Below, piece by piece: positions 1-12,118 of a stretch of 64,000 nt of DNA. A program made the translations under genes and the position numbers. Source of the stretch: Xiphydria camelus (lineage: Eukaryota > Arthropoda > Insecta > Hymenoptera > Xiphydriidae). The stretch is taken from positions 30,833,006-30,897,005 of the forward strand of contig OY783195.1 in assembly GCA_963678675.1 (NCBI GenBank), in the 5' to 3' direction. The notes beneath the pieces are model-generated. The model did no database searches. It was not told where the DNA came from and worked only from the letters and a program-made list of their open reading frames with translations. The first letter of the stretch is position 1, and each line of letters starts with the position of its first letter.

Positions 1-1746
1 ATGTAATTCTACATATTAACCCTCGTCGCGATAACGAGGTACTACGAGGTCGTATATCACGTTAATCAGAGTGGGAGACAGCCCTTCGATTGCACTGATC
101 GATGGTATTCCTCGTATCCATCGAGATATTTCAATCATCGCTCGATTAGAACCAATCGGATCGTGAAAACGACACGACGATGACAACCCTTCCCCGCATA
201 AAGGGTAGCTACAAGGCAAATATGATACATTCCCGCCGCGCAACCCGACGATACCGCGTTAACGCTCTCACAGGACGAACGTGCAAGTTCTCCAAGCGAG
301 TACCTTGCATGAAATTAAAGAGACCACGCGATACGTCATTCGATACGCCGCCCCGAGGCACGACAAGTCGATTTCACTTCCTGCAAGCTCCGCTCCTCCT
401 CCTGCTCCCCCTTGGCAAAGGTTTCCTTGCATCAGCCGGGGTCCGGGACGGGAGGGGGAGGGACTGATAAGTGACCGCGGAACGGGAAAAGATATCGGCT
501 GCTGCATCCTGCGTAGCAGATGCCCGGATCGTCCGCCCATTACACACGTCGCTCGAACAATATCGAATTACCCGCGCAGGCATCAGCTGCGCGTTATCGC
601 GTCGAGCGGCTGCCCCGCGACGGACCTTGGACATAGGCGCGTGCATTGCCCCCCGCGAGCGGCGTTAATTACAGATGCGGAAGCCGGCCAAAGTGCGAAA
701 GCGCGCGGCGCTTTCTAATTCGGAATTTTTCGTCGCCCGCCGAAAATTCGTTACCGCGGTTTTCGTGCGCCGAAACGTGACGCGCGATGCCGTCCGCCCG
801 GGGACTCTCTCCTCGCGATGACTCTCGCGTCGTGGAGCGGCGAGATGACGCGACGAAAGGCGAGCGATTCGATTGTCAATTAGCCGTCCGAAGGAAAATC
901 TCGTCGGCTTGGCGGAGAGAAAACACTTGGCGGGGATTAATTAATCGGCGGCAGATCGGATTACGTAATCGGTTAATCAGTTTGGACGAAAAGAATTTTC
1001 GATAATTGCAAGTCACGTATATATCACGGCGAACGCGTACATCGAAGCTACTCGCTTCCAGTGCACCGTATCTACCAAAAAGAAAGCGCGAGACGATCGG
1101 TCTTTTGGAAATCAGCATTTTTTTGCCGACTCCCGGCATTCGTTGCCGAACGATTCGCACAATTCTCGTATCACATAACGCGTGACTCTCTCCGCGCTGT
1201 GACTTAACGACGTGACTATGCAATAGCGTGGCTCTTCGCCAACTTCCGGACGAAGCAGGTGACCCGTTACCGCGACTCGAGGCGGCAATTTCACTTGTTT
1301 CGAACGGACGCCGATACGAAAATGTAAATTTGGTCGTTGACGTAATGCCGCGTCTCGTCACTGTGTATTGAATTTTTTTTGGCTCAAAGGAGAAGCGAGG
1401 AATCGTACTGACGAGTGACGTTCGCTGGCAGGATTGAAAATGTCAAAAGTTGGGCTGTACGAGTAAACGGGTCTTCGAGTTCATTGCGAATGTGTGTTCC
1501 GATTTTTTTTTACTATAAATGATAACCAGTCTACTCTTCCCATCTTTGACTACAATTCAGTCCGTTCGCTTCTCCAGGACGAGGAGTCGCGCGACCGTAA
1601 CCAGACAGGATAAGGAAAAAATGAAAACAATCGAGACGATGCGCTCCACAGCATCATATCGGTCACGATTCTTGGTTCGACACAATGCGGTATATCAGGA
1701 GGTTTCGCGTCGTATAAATCAATATTTCGATACGCGAAACGCACAA
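1..1746. other. Unassigned single-copy stretch
   Basis: GC-rich, CpG-rich sequence with no repeat family seen elsewhere in the window. Overlapping open frames exist on both strands, the longest at 876-1361 on the minus strand, but their products are Arg/Ser-rich with no recognisable domain, and competing frames overlap them. I see no gene here. Confidence 0.6.
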
Positions 1747-1943
1747 GTGGCACGAGACGGCGATTTTCAAAAAGTTATCTCTACGTAGTGTAAAATAGTA
1801 TCAAGTATCTGATCGGAAGGTAACTTATTTTTCGGATGTCTCGAAGATATCCGAAACATAAGTGTTACGTTCCGGACGGAAATTTTAGGTAAACACTTTG
1901 CATTACGTTCGGATAACTTTCTGAAAATCGCCATCTTGTGCAC
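1747..1943. mobile_element. M8: short inverted-repeat element (MITE-like), single copy
   Basis: The two ends are inverted copies over about 45 bp. The left end reads GGCGATTTTCAAAAAGTTAT and the reverse complement of the right end reads GGCGATTTTCAGAAAGTTAT. The middle is AT-rich with no open frame of note. The flanking dinucleotides (AA left, AT right) do not match, so the exact ends are uncertain. It is probably a non-autonomous DNA transposon, but no second copy is present here to confirm the boundaries. Confidence 0.6.
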
Positions 1944-2940
1944 ATCGGACGATTACAGAACCTACCCCTGCTCGTTATCGTCAATTTTTCGAATTCAGCT
2001 CGCTGCATCAGTCATCCGAATTTTAATAAATGCAAGCGGAAATATTTTTATCCCGATATATTAAATTTCTGCAATCGCTGTACTTCATGTCAGCCAGATT
2101 TTCTTCGTTACGCTTCAATGCGCACCCGAATCGATCATTCCTTTGTGCGATATACATATATACGTCAGACCAATACTGGTTTCAAAGAGCCGACCGCTTC
2201 GCGTATCTCTATCGACCCGAGCGTCGATATCCGTACAGCGTCCGACGGTTTCGCATTCGGCATCAAACGTGTCACTTCGCCTCGACGTCCGCCGCGTAAC
2301 GGCGGAACCGTGATCGACACGTGGAAGCGCGAGGGGGGCTCCTCCGGTCACTCGGCGCTCCGCGGATCCTCCCTGATACGCAAAGGGGTACCTTTGGCAC
2401 GGACGACTCGGCAAACCCGGGTTTCTCGCTTCTTTGAACCGAGCTGAAAGGAAGAATCGCGAGCATCCCGCCCTTGGGGCAAGCGGAGGGTACCCCACTG
2501 TTCTTCCGGAACGAGGTTATCCTCGGGGGCTCAATTTGTCCGTGCGCGCCCTCTCTTCCCGCTCGATCGCACTCGGCCCCGGTGCGCTCGACTCGGAAAA
2601 GTTTCCTTCCCTCCGCGGCACTCGCGCTCGCCCGTGCGTCGCAGCGCGCGATACCTAGTATCGCGCGACGGCGTACCGCTGACTCTCGACTCCTTGGCTG
2701 ATATCGCGGGCGGCGCGCCATTTGAGAGGCTTGACCACCACGACGCACTATCGATTACAGGGAAAGGAGGGAGGATGAAATTTCACGCGAGGAATCTCGT
2801 TCGCGCGCACTTTGTCACGACCCGACTACGCCCGCGCCTTCGCTCTTGGTCGATCGGGTGTCTCGGGGCGGCGCGGGTCGGGGCGCATAAAAAACTGCGC
2901 AGTCCGCGCGTAATTGCGCGACCGAATCGACGGAAATTTG
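1944..2940. other. Unassigned stretch
   Basis: Single-copy CpG-rich DNA. Open frames overlap on both strands (1938-2447 plus, 2272-2748 minus). They look like stop-poor background, not a gene, because no domain, signal peptide or splice framework is visible. Confidence 0.55.
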
Positions 2941-3170
2941 ATACGCAGAGAAAAAAAAATCGGATCTACTAAAAATTGAATTCAATACTTGCGGGGTCGC
3001 GAGTAATTATTGATTTACGTCAATTAAACTTCGTAATGTGTCAATGAAATATCCCTTTCTTACGATCATGTGAAATAGCACGTGATTGCAAGGAGAAGGA
3101 GTATTTAATTAATGCCTGAATAATGAAAGAAGATCGAATTTATGTAAATAAATAATTATAATAACACATT
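2941..3170 (+). mobile_element. M2 copy a, right end degraded
   Basis: The left end has GCAGAGAAAAAAAATCGGAT followed by the family-typical stretch around 2988-3002 (CTTGCGGGGTCGCGAG) and the family core near 3068-3100 (CATGTGAAATAGCACGTGAT). The mirror right end seen in intact copies (for example 37028-37284) is missing or decayed here, so the end coordinate is approximate. Confidence 0.65.
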
Positions 3171-4140
3171 TATAAATTATCATAACACGTTGTATCGTCG
3201 GCGCGTCGGTCAAATTCTTCAATCGCGAGAAGTGAAATGCAATCCTCGTTTTTCCGCGCATCGCTTTGCATCGACCGTTATACACGCTCGTTCCAAGGAA
3301 CGGGATATCACAACAGTAATTATCGGCAAGCCCGCTTAGATCTTGAACCCGATCTTTTTCGACCGCGCAAGTAGTCACTTAAGCTCGACAAAAAGAGCCA
3401 CGGGAAAACCGATAAAAATTGACAGACGGGAGAACGCGGATCGATCTCTCGCGGGGGATTTCAAAGCTGATACGCTCGAACATCCGGCAGCGCCGGATGC
3501 AGTTCACCGGAGCATAAACGATCGACCGGTGAAGAGGGAAGATGTTAGGAAGCGAGAAGCGCGATGCTCCTCCGTGAAAAACAGCGTGTAAGCCGTCGTT
3601 TCGCGGAAGCCATGGATCATGGTCTCTCCTCGCCTACGTAAATGGAGCGCGTTCCATTTTTCACGACGCGGCGGTTCGTACTCGCGGTGCGATCGAATGA
3701 CGTCATACGAAATTGCAGCACTGCTCGATAGATTAAACCGTGATGTTACTCCAGATAAACCAAATGCATGCCTCCAACTCCGCTCGTAAAGATCCGGGGA
3801 TATCGCTCGAAGCTCGCCGAGCGTTACTGTTCCCGTGGGGAACTCTGTTGTTTTTTTTTTCTAAAAATACGCGAGATCGCGCGCACGGGGAACGTTCGAA
3901 AGCGTTGAGAAACGTTTGCGACATCCGGAAAACGAGTAGCGCTTTGTTAGTTCGTCGCGCTCTCTCGACCCATCGCTCCGGAGGCAGGATATCGATTTGC
4001 GAGGGATGTTGGCGTTAGAAAAACGCCCGTTCGTTTCACAATGCTGCAGTACTTTTTCTCTCTTATTCCTCGGCGACGTTAAATCTAAAAGATGAATATT
4101 CCGTCGATCTTGGATATCACGCACGCACGTCGGGAAATAT
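3171..4140. other. Unassigned stretch
   Basis: Mixed AT- and GC-rich single-copy DNA with a T10 run near 3850. Short overlapping frames only. No repeat or gene recognised. Confidence 0.55.
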
Positions 4141-4530
4141 TCCGCTTCCTTGAATATGCGTTTTGTCATTTTAACTTAACCCAGATAATCCTGAAACTTT
4201 TTCCATATTTAAAGATATCAGTCTTCTAAACACTCACTCGTCATCAATTTTTCAAAACTAAATGCTTAAAAATGAAATACATACTTCTTAGAAGCAGCCC
4301 TGTAGGCGCCATTTATCAAAGAAAATTTTAAATGTCTAAAACTTGCAAATTACTACAATGTCCACCGTCCTACATGTAGGACGTTAGGATTTAACTGGAT
4401 TAATTCTCTTTCTCAGTGTGCAAAACGTAGAAGCAGTATCTATAGGAATATTCGGTATACGACTCTTCCGCCTGGGGTCTCCAAGGTTTTGGTTATATTA
4501 ACCAAATTTTGTCCCCGTGCAGATACCTCA
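4141..4530 (+). mobile_element. Decayed M4-like fragment, possibly with an M1 right-end relic
   Basis: Positions 4479-4520 (TCTCCAAGGTTTTGGTTATA and onward) match the right part of M4 copies such as 57087-57261. Just before it, 4460-4476 has CTTCCGCCTGGGG, which is the right terminus of M1. This is the same order as in the M4/M1 nest at 43.8-44.2 kb. A further M4-terminus-like piece (GTTTTGTCATTTTAACTTAA) lies near 4153. The sequence between is AT-rich and unassigned, so the fragment limits are approximate. Confidence 0.4.
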
Positions 4531-5404
4531 TTATTATTATTACTATTCCTCGTATACAAAGAAAAAATATTCAGTGGACGCAGCAATATTTCCGACCATC
4601 GCTGTAGCAACGACAAGCGTTGCTGCATCCACCGTAATCGGGAGGTAATATGCCGCTCCTCTCGCATATGCTTTACTCGACAAGCCGCGTTTCCAGTGCG
4701 GACCTACGTTCGAAAGCATTTCAAATAAACGAGGCACTCTCAAAGACCTGGAAACGAATCTTCCGCGGCGGTATCACCGCGTATACGCGACGACGAGTAC
4801 CCGCGTTCCGCTTTCACGACCCGTCGCAGCCTCGCGGAATACGCGGCATGCCGCGCGGAAAAAGTACGCGGCAAGTCCATCCTTTCCTACCCCTTTTCCG
4901 CGTCCCACAGCAGCATGCAGGCGCCAGTGAGTTTAAACCCCATAATGTTCGTAACAGTCGCCGTAATAGGAATGCGTGATGACTGCAGGCGCGGACGCTG
5001 CCGTGTGGTTCGCGTTTAACTGCTAAGCCCACACCGAGTGCGAGATGATCCTGTTCGCACCTCAAATCTACGTTCGCTCGAGTACAGCGAATCGCGAATC
5101 ATAGACCTGTATTTCTTGGAACGAAGTAATGGAACGAATATGGATCTGTGATTCGATTCGCCCTGTGATCCGATTCGTCTTGGCCTACCCTACGCGAAAT
5201 AGGACGAACGAACGATTGATTTCAGAAATCTCGACATTCTCGAAAAATGTCGTCAAATAATCCCAAACGAAGTCGAACGAGATTTTCAAAATATCCTAAA
5301 ATGTCCCAACATTCCCGCCTCTTTAGATCCGAATACCTACATACAATCGCATCCCGTCATCGCGCACTCGGTGTATCAACTAAAGCAAAAAGCAACGCCA
5401 AACA
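4531..5404. other. Unassigned stretch
   Basis: Single-copy DNA with short overlapping open frames and no recognised repeat or gene. Confidence 0.5.
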
Positions 5405-5487
5405 ACTCACCGAATACCGAGGAGTAAGCAGCGTCCAACCGCGTAATAGAAAACAGTGACTCACCTGAAACGGAAAGGAAAAGAAGC
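5405..5487 (-). other. Candidate recursive (ratchet) splice site with downstream 5' splice site
   Basis: Read on the minus strand, a 20-nt pyrimidine-rich tract (complement of 5468-5487: GCTTCTTTTCCTTTCCGTTT) is followed by CAG at 5467-5465 and directly by GTGAGT at 5464-5459. An acceptor fused to a donor is the known form of a recursive splice site in long introns. A second donor, G|GTGAGT, follows with its GT at 5410-5409, so the sequence could also behave as a 54-nt exon (5464-5411). Read in the frame that starts at its third base it is open (ESLFSITRLDAAYSSVFG), but I recognise no protein in it. The site is visible; that it is used in splicing is inference. Confidence 0.4.
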
Positions 5488-5845
5488 ACCGATTAGCCGC
5501 CAGTAATTTCGCCTCGGGACGTCTCGGGCGAGACAAAACACACCATCGCTCGGAGTCCGCGACGTAAATCAAAAGACCCCGACGCGTTACCCAACGCGTC
5601 ACCGCGGTGAAATCGAGCGAGCGGTGTCTTTCGAAGAAACGTATTATCGCGATAGACGCGCCACGGAGACGCTCGTCGCATCGACTTTCCGCGAAAGGAA
5701 AAAAAGGGAACGTCTTTCGCGCGAGTCGTATGGAGCATCCGGTCGGGCGGAATCGAAGTAACCGGGTGTTACGTATTACGTCACGACTCCTGGCAAGGCG
5801 TCGTGTGCTTATTCAGATCGAGATGGAAACGACGTCAGGCGACGA
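5488..5845. other. Unassigned stretch
   Basis: CpG-rich single-copy DNA upstream (minus-strand sense) of the candidate recursive splice site. Nothing else is recognised. Confidence 0.5.
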
Positions 5846-6079
5846 CTCAGGCGGAAAAGTTCTATATGGTTTGTATATAGTCCACATGTATGTATTTAGT
5901 CATACATGGATTATATATGATGTCTATGTAAACCATGTATGGACTATATATGGATTATTTGAATCTTTTCAATTTTTCTGCAATCCATATACGGTTTACA
6001 TAGAAATTACATATAATTTATATAGGGCCAAATACATATATGGACTATACATGATCCGTATTGAACTTTTCCACCTGGG
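5846..6079. mobile_element. M1 copy 1
   Basis: The ends CTCAGGCGGAAAAGTTCTAT and AACTTTTCCACCTGGG are inverted repeats. The interior is a run of inverted CATATATGG/ATTATATATG-like motifs that folds back on itself. It is flanked on both sides by the dinucleotide GA (5844-5845 and 6080-6081), consistent with a 2-bp target duplication that is not TA. It has no coding capacity and is presumably mobilised in trans. Confidence 0.85.
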
Positions 6080-7983
6080 GAGAGCCAACGCTCCGGTGGA
6101 AAGTGACGACGATTCGTTTGTGGTGCGTGCAACCAGCTGCATCTCATCGCCGGTTGCGCGAGAGAACGAACATCCAGCGAGAGGAACGTCCAAAGTGAGA
6201 AACAAATCAAGCCACTTCCGCTCGCGGAGTAGGGCGCCCGCGTCGGCATCTTCGCCTCTGGCGAAACTCGACGACCGCATCCTGCGCACCGAATGAGAAA
6301 TCTCGCTGGCTTTCGTTAAAACATGAATTTCTTCGCGTTCCTCTACATTCCGACCGAAATATATAAACTTCTGTTTTTCTCCAACAGCTCTCGAACATTC
6401 GAATCCCCAATTGTCTCGTTGACGTCGAGATGCTTCGATAAAGTCCTCTAAAAATAAGGACCCACCTCGACGTGGTCGTTCGATTCTAAATATGGGGCGA
6501 AGATGACTTTGAAGACTTTTTATTCGTAGAAAATGACGAGATGTGCGAACGTGTGGATAAATTCTCCCGTCTTCGAGTTCATATCGACGCACGTCATCGG
6601 ATGAACTTTGATTGTCGCGGTTCGTTCGACGTCGCCGACTGGAGGAGGAGCGCGCGTCGAAAATAAAACGTCCTGTAATACGTTTCTGTAGTGCGATTCG
6701 GCGTCGAATTTCGTCTGCCACCGACCGGATGTCGGCGAACGCGGAAATATAAAACCGTGACGAAAGTTTCGAACGTAAAAATCGCGAATGACGAGGCGAG
6801 AACGACACTCGGGAAAAAGCGTAGACTGCGGATGACAAACATGTCGTTAAAAGTTCCGTACAAAATTCGGAAAATAATGCGATATATGTATAGTTTCATG
6901 GACCACTTCGAATCGATACTCGAGGTCGTGCACCGTAAGACGTAGAATCGCATTTATTTATGAAATATTTCACAAACAAGTCGCAGTTGTATCTAGAGGA
7001 GGTTATCTAATATCTAAGAACTATCGGCCGGCCAGAACTAAGAATAGAAATCACTGATGCGATTAAAAAATGAACTTCCCGAGCGACCTTGGACTTTTTT
7101 TTCTCAACGACACCACAAACGTGCCACCCGAGAGCTTTCAACCGCGCAGAACGTATCGCGCAGCGTACAAAGGAATACGCAAACTTTTCGCCGAACATCA
7201 TTAAGTCGTTTACCCAGATTTACAACGAGATACCGCAATCGTAAAATGTTATTCAGCACGCCATTGTCTCGGAATTGCGTTCGTGAGAGTGCGAGTATAC
7301 GCCACGCGATGTGACGCGGCCTTATCAGCGGTGTATACTCCTTTTCTCTCTCCCGTGCGAGTCGAAAGTGCGTGCCACGCGAGCCATCCGAGAGTAGGTA
7401 CGTATGAGCGCGGAAGAGGGGGAGTCCGAAGAGAATGGGACGATTTTCGTAAAAACGCCGAGCGACAATGTCGTTACGTTACACATCCGGTACCACTCTT
7501 CGTCGGTGCATTCACTCGTAAGCAGATTACGCGCGCAACCATTCGCGTCTAATTGCTCGTACGACCTACATTCGCGTCGATAAGATGCCACGCGTTAGCA
7601 CTGCTAAACCAGCGGCGCGTATCTCGCGAGCGTGGAGACAATCCCATTTGTATTACGAGCTCTTCGACGTCGCTTTAAGGTCTGCTGGATAAGTAACCCG
7701 CGAATGACTGATGCGTCGAGGCGCTCGAATGGGATTTGAAAAGATCTCGAAAAAGCACTCGTACGACGTACTGTTCGCTCAAGATGATCGATGTTACGCA
7801 TCCGGCAGCAGAGATTGGGCGTGACCTGACTCATTGAATATATAGGTATATTTTAGAGTGGTCGATTCAGCTTACGACGAATTACTGTGATAGATCCGAT
7901 GGGCAAAATCAGATCATTTAATCGACAGATTCCGATAGGTGCACAAGAATATCAGCGAGCCGCATTATTGCGCTATACGCTTA
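6080..7983. other. Unassigned stretch
   Basis: Mostly single-copy DNA. A 280-codon minus-strand open frame (5996-6838) starts here and runs into M1 copy 1; it is Arg/Ser-rich with no domain, so I treat it as chance. No gene is supported. Confidence 0.6.
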
Positions 7984-8213
7984 GACTGCAAAAAAAGTTT
8001 GTATCAAATTTCATGCAATTATATCTTATATAAAGTTTTTATCCGGTACGTGAATTTGAAAATTAATATACTTCGTTATGAAATGAATAAGGGCAATTTC
8101 ACGAGGAAATATATTAATTTGCATAATTACGAAGTATAATAATTTTCATAATCACGCGCTGGAAACAAATTTTGTACAAAAGTATATTAAAAATACAAAT
8201 TTTTCGTACAGTG
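7984..8213. mobile_element. M3 copy a, intact
   Basis: The left end is GACTGCAAAAAAAGTTTGTA; the reverse complement of the right end is CACTGTACGAAAAATTTGTA. It is flanked by TA on both sides (7982-7983 and 8214-8215). Internal inverted arms share AATTAATATACTTCG and its mirror near 8051-8076 and 8112-8145. The same family recurs at 13.4 and 38.6 kb. The TA flanks suggest Tc1/mariner-type mobilisation (inference). Confidence 0.8.
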
Positions 8214-10445
8214 TATAGCCGTCGACAGACAGAAGAATATTGATCCGTGCAAAATACACAGAGAGAACCGCAATGAAAAAAATACCCCGACTATATCCAA
8301 TTATATCCGCTACTGAAGTTATCCCGGCAGGTTTTTTTATTCGCACGATCCGCGCTAACGAGGGGACGCGAAGCCTTTCGAGCCGCGAACGTCCGTCGAG
8401 CGAGCGCCACGCAGCCCGGCGGTCGGTGCGGACCTTTCAATTTTTTACGCCGCACTCATTGGAGCCGCGCCAAGGCGTGCTAAAAATATGTAAAACGACC
8501 AATCGGCATCTCGCGAATCTAACGTTTCCTTTTTCCTCACCCCACCGCGCGGTTGACCCGCGCGAAGCGAGAAAGAGACGCCCGTGTCCGGCTATTACTA
8601 TCAATTCCGCGCAACAGCTAATTACGGGCAATTACCCGGCAATAAATCAACTCTTCGGAATAACGGGGTAGCTCGCAATGTCGGATAATGGGAAATTTAT
8701 GCGCGCACGCGTACCCCTGTCCAAGGATATCCTTATTCGTCGTCTTTATAAATTGTTCTCCCCTGCGCCGCGCTCGCGATTCGCTCGCGACGCATTTCGA
8801 GCGAGAGCTCGTTCGTTTTTTCGTCGAATTAAAACTCATCGCCACGAGTAGGTCGTTTTCGAGTACGGAGCGCCTCGTGTGCCGCGCGCGCGCGCGATAA
8901 TGTTACGGCCGACCCAACGACCGTGTACTCTCCCGGTGCGTACGGCTAGGCGCGTTGCGACTCCGCGCGCGTTAAAATTGCGCGCTAAAGTGGAAACACT
9001 TGTTATACGCCGCGACGCCGCATCGCGGGTAGTACCGGCATGTGAGAGGAGGTGCATCGATACGTTGCGCTATCTTTATGACACGCGGTGTTCCACGTCC
9101 GCATAGCCGAGAAGAGGTCGAGCGAGGGGGCCGGACAGTGCCCACCCTATACCTCTCGACGCGGTAGATCCTCTCTCGCGCAACCTGAACATTATTTTAC
9201 GTGACGCTTCGAAATGTCTCGACGCTAACGCGGGCGCACCGTGACTCGTGTGTACGCCGTATACACGCGCCGCCGTCGCGACGACAGAAATAGAGGAGGC
9301 TCGCGAGAGCGAGTGCGGTGGTGTCCCTCCGTTTCGCCTCTCGTCGTACTTTGCGGAGGCAGCTAGCTCGTCCTCTCCGCGAACGAGGGAGGTTTTACTC
9401 GAAAACGATACCCGCCTCGGTGATTTATCGCGAGGTCTGCCCTTGCGGGGAATAATAAAATCGCGAGAGGTCGTTTTCATTTATTTATCGTCGGTTGCAG
9501 TGGCTGCGTCTCGTTGCGGTTTAAATGCCGTCCCTCGTATGGGGATCCTTAACGGTGGGCGTTCTCTCTTTCGTTCGCTTCGCTGTTCTCTTTCGCGGCG
9601 TTTCGGGGGGATCGTCGGACGGATGACGATCGTTCGCGAAGATTCGCAGGATTTTAATTCCACGCTGAGAGAAATTTTACAGATCGTACGGCGATGCTGG
9701 TAGTTTATTAATGCAGGAACACGTTTCCGTTTGTCTTTTATTTCTATTTTACCAAAATAAATAGCTATGTCGACTAGACGACACACTAGGCATTACCATT
9801 TACCTGTACCGTCTAATTAACGCGTCACTCATCCTTTTCAAGTATAGCTATCAGAACTATACTACCTAATTGCTGTACGATCTAAACATTTATCTCGGTG
9901 TACCCAAATATTGGTAGGAATTCTGATGAAATATTTATAGCGATTCAGTTACATTTTCGTCAGTAATTCAACGTAACGTCCCTCGAATGCACGCGATTCA
10001 AGTCGGAGAAGCTTATCTGGATTAGCTTGGCGGTCCGATATACCTACGTTATATCCACCTGCTTCGCTTCTCGCGAACCGCAAGCGCGATTACGTATTTA
10101 CAGTCCATCCAGCACGAGCTGTTATACGTGCACGTTCGGACGAGGATCGCCTGCTTACGTCGGGGACTCGTAATTGGTTTGTTTACATACGTCGAATGTG
10201 CTCGCGTCGCTACGTGAATGGACTTCGGCCTTTGCGAGACAATCGATCCGCGAGCGTTACCGGGAAAAATAAATTATTTCTCGGGAAAAAGAGTGTCGCG
10301 TCTCGTTGTCGAGCGACGATTTGAGGCCGTAGAACCGATGATTGCTATCGGCGGAAGAAAAATCCAATATACCTACTCCCCATTTAAAGTTTTATTCGAT
10401 TATCTACCGCTCGTGATATATTTTCGCACCGTCGTAATAATAATA
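8214..10445. other. Unassigned stretch with a (CG)7 run
   Basis: CpG-rich single-copy DNA. Alternating CG at 8883-8896. Several overlapping frames of 70-150 codons occur on both strands, none recognisable. No gene or repeat family is identified. Confidence 0.55.
8883..8896. repeat. (CG)7 microsatellite
   Basis: Uninterrupted alternating CG. Similar runs occur at 17493-17508, 36496-36508, 39386-39398 and 57536-57549. Confidence 0.9.
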
Positions 10446-10447
10446 AT

Positions 10448-10910
10448 CCCAGGCGAAAAAGTTCTGTATATTTTGTACGTGAATCGTATGTGGATTTGGA
10501 AATATGTGATTATATATGAGTCCTGTATTAATCATACGCGCACTATATACGGACTATATAAACATTTAAAAATCCAAAATATATGATTCTTGTACATGGA
10601 AAAAAACCAGGAATTTTTACCGTGTTAATGAAGTAACGTTGAGACTCGAGCTCATTTTCAAAAATTTGTACGGACGAAGCTGTACTATGTATTGCTGGAC
10701 AGCAGTAAATAAAGATGTTTCAGCAGTACAGTACAGTTTCCTCTGTACAAATTCTGGAAAATGAGCTCGAGTCTCAGCGCTATTGGATGAGGTGGTAAAA
10801 ATTCCTATTTTTTTCCGTATACGCTAATATAGACATCATACATAATTCATATACGACCAAATCCACATATGGATCATGTACAAAATATACAGAACTTTTC
10901 CGTCCGCGGG
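10448..10910. mobile_element. M1 copy 2, split by a nested M9 element
   Basis: The left end CCCAGGCGAAAAAGTTCTGT begins at 10448 and the right end AACTTTTCCGTCCGCGGG ends at 10910. The dinucleotide AT flanks both sides (10446-10447 and 10911-10912). The interior carries the M1 CATATGTGG-type motifs on either side of an unrelated foldback insertion at 10595-10819. Without that insertion the element would be about 238 bp, in line with other M1 copies. Confidence 0.85.
10595..10819. mobile_element. M9 copy a, long foldback nested in M1
   Basis: The left end is CATGGAAAAAAACCAGGAAT and the reverse complement of the right end is TACGGAAAAAAATAGGAATT. The arms remain complementary for about 60 bp, including the shared GAGACTCGAGCTCATTTTC. 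TA is present at both junctions (10593-10594 and 10820-10821). Elements with the same GGAAAAAAA ends occur at 49.6 and 59.9 kb. Confidence 0.8.
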
Positions 10911-10912
10911 AT

Positions 10913-11891
10913 AACAAATATGGGCAAGAGTTTCTGCCGTGTCCAATAAGCTCTTTCGTATCAAGCTCTTAAATTGATACGACTGGCCTTGACATACGGA
11001 GCTGTATATCAATTCATCGACACGCGTTGTTGTCAGTACGTCATCGTACGACGATATATAGGATCGCAGAAGCGGTAAACAATCTCTAACGTAATATACA
11101 TATGTCGATCGTTGCGACATTTGCTTAAGACTCATGAAATTTAACGAAAATGAAACTCGCGTTCGAACCTCCTCGAACTGATATATGTACATATCGGCAT
11201 TTTACGCCGTGCCGAGTCTCGATCACCGCGATCCATTTAATTACCGGTTAATCTCGCGGTCTCCAATTTTCGACTCTCCCTCGCGCATCACCTCGACACC
11301 TCATCGCGCATTCGCACCTTTCAAAATCTCCACGTGCCGTATGTATTAGCGACCCCGTGCGGGTCTTATAAATTCCAAACAAGCCAATGGGCCGGATACG
11401 TGACTCGAATCGCCATTGTCCTTATCCGCCGCAGTTCGGCGTCGCGTTGCAAGTCCAGTTTCAGGCGCGCGATTACCTAACCGTGAGTCAAGGTACATGA
11501 CTAACGTAACAGGAAGTGAATACGTGCCGCGCTCGCGCGCGGTGCTTCAAATTCTCGAAAACTCGCGACCGCCCAACCCTGTTTCGCTGAATTTTCCGCC
11601 TCACTTACGCCGCGTCCGGATGAGCGATGACGTCATCCCGCGTCTCCGCGACTCGCGAGGAAACGCGTCGACTCTACGGTTTCGGCCAACTGCGCAGTGC
11701 CGTTTGTACCCGTCATTTTGAAAAACTTGCAGTCCGGACGGAAAATTGACGGGACAGAAAAATATCGTAGCTTTTTTCTTGGCTCGGCCGATTCGTTTGG
11801 CATAGCTTTCAAAGTATCTTCGGCGTTTCGCTCGACGCGTCGATCTTTTCCGAGGAGCAGTGATCGCGTTCTACGATTCACAATCGTCTAC
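10913..11891. other. Unassigned stretch
   Basis: Single-copy DNA between two M1 copies. No gene, RNA or repeat recognised. Confidence 0.55.
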
Positions 11892-11893
11892 CG

Positions 11894-12118
11894 CCCAGTC
11901 GGAAAAGTTCTACACGATCCACATATGGTTTTGGTCACATATGAATTAAGTATGATTTCTATATTAATCATATATGAACCATATATGGATTACACAATAA
12001 TTCAAAAATCCATACATAGTCCTTATATGGTTGACACATACAAATCATATATAATTCATATGATAAGCAAAACCACATATGAATCATACACGAAATATAT
12101 CAAATTCGTCCGTCTAGG
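11894..12118. mobile_element. M1 copy 3
   Basis: The ends are CCCAGTCGGAAAAGTTCTAC and AAATTCGTCCGTCTAGG, the latter diverged from the consensus CTTTTCCGCCTGGG. CG dinucleotides flank both sides (11892-11893 and 12119-12120). The interior has the family-typical ATATGGTTTTGGTCACATAT and its mirror. A 329-codon plus-strand frame (11697-12686) passes straight through this element and is therefore spurious. Confidence 0.8.

Noticed and set aside
5996..6838. 280-codon minus-strand open frame
   Set aside because: Crosses into M1 copy 1 and is dominated by Arg/Ser; no homology is evident by eye.
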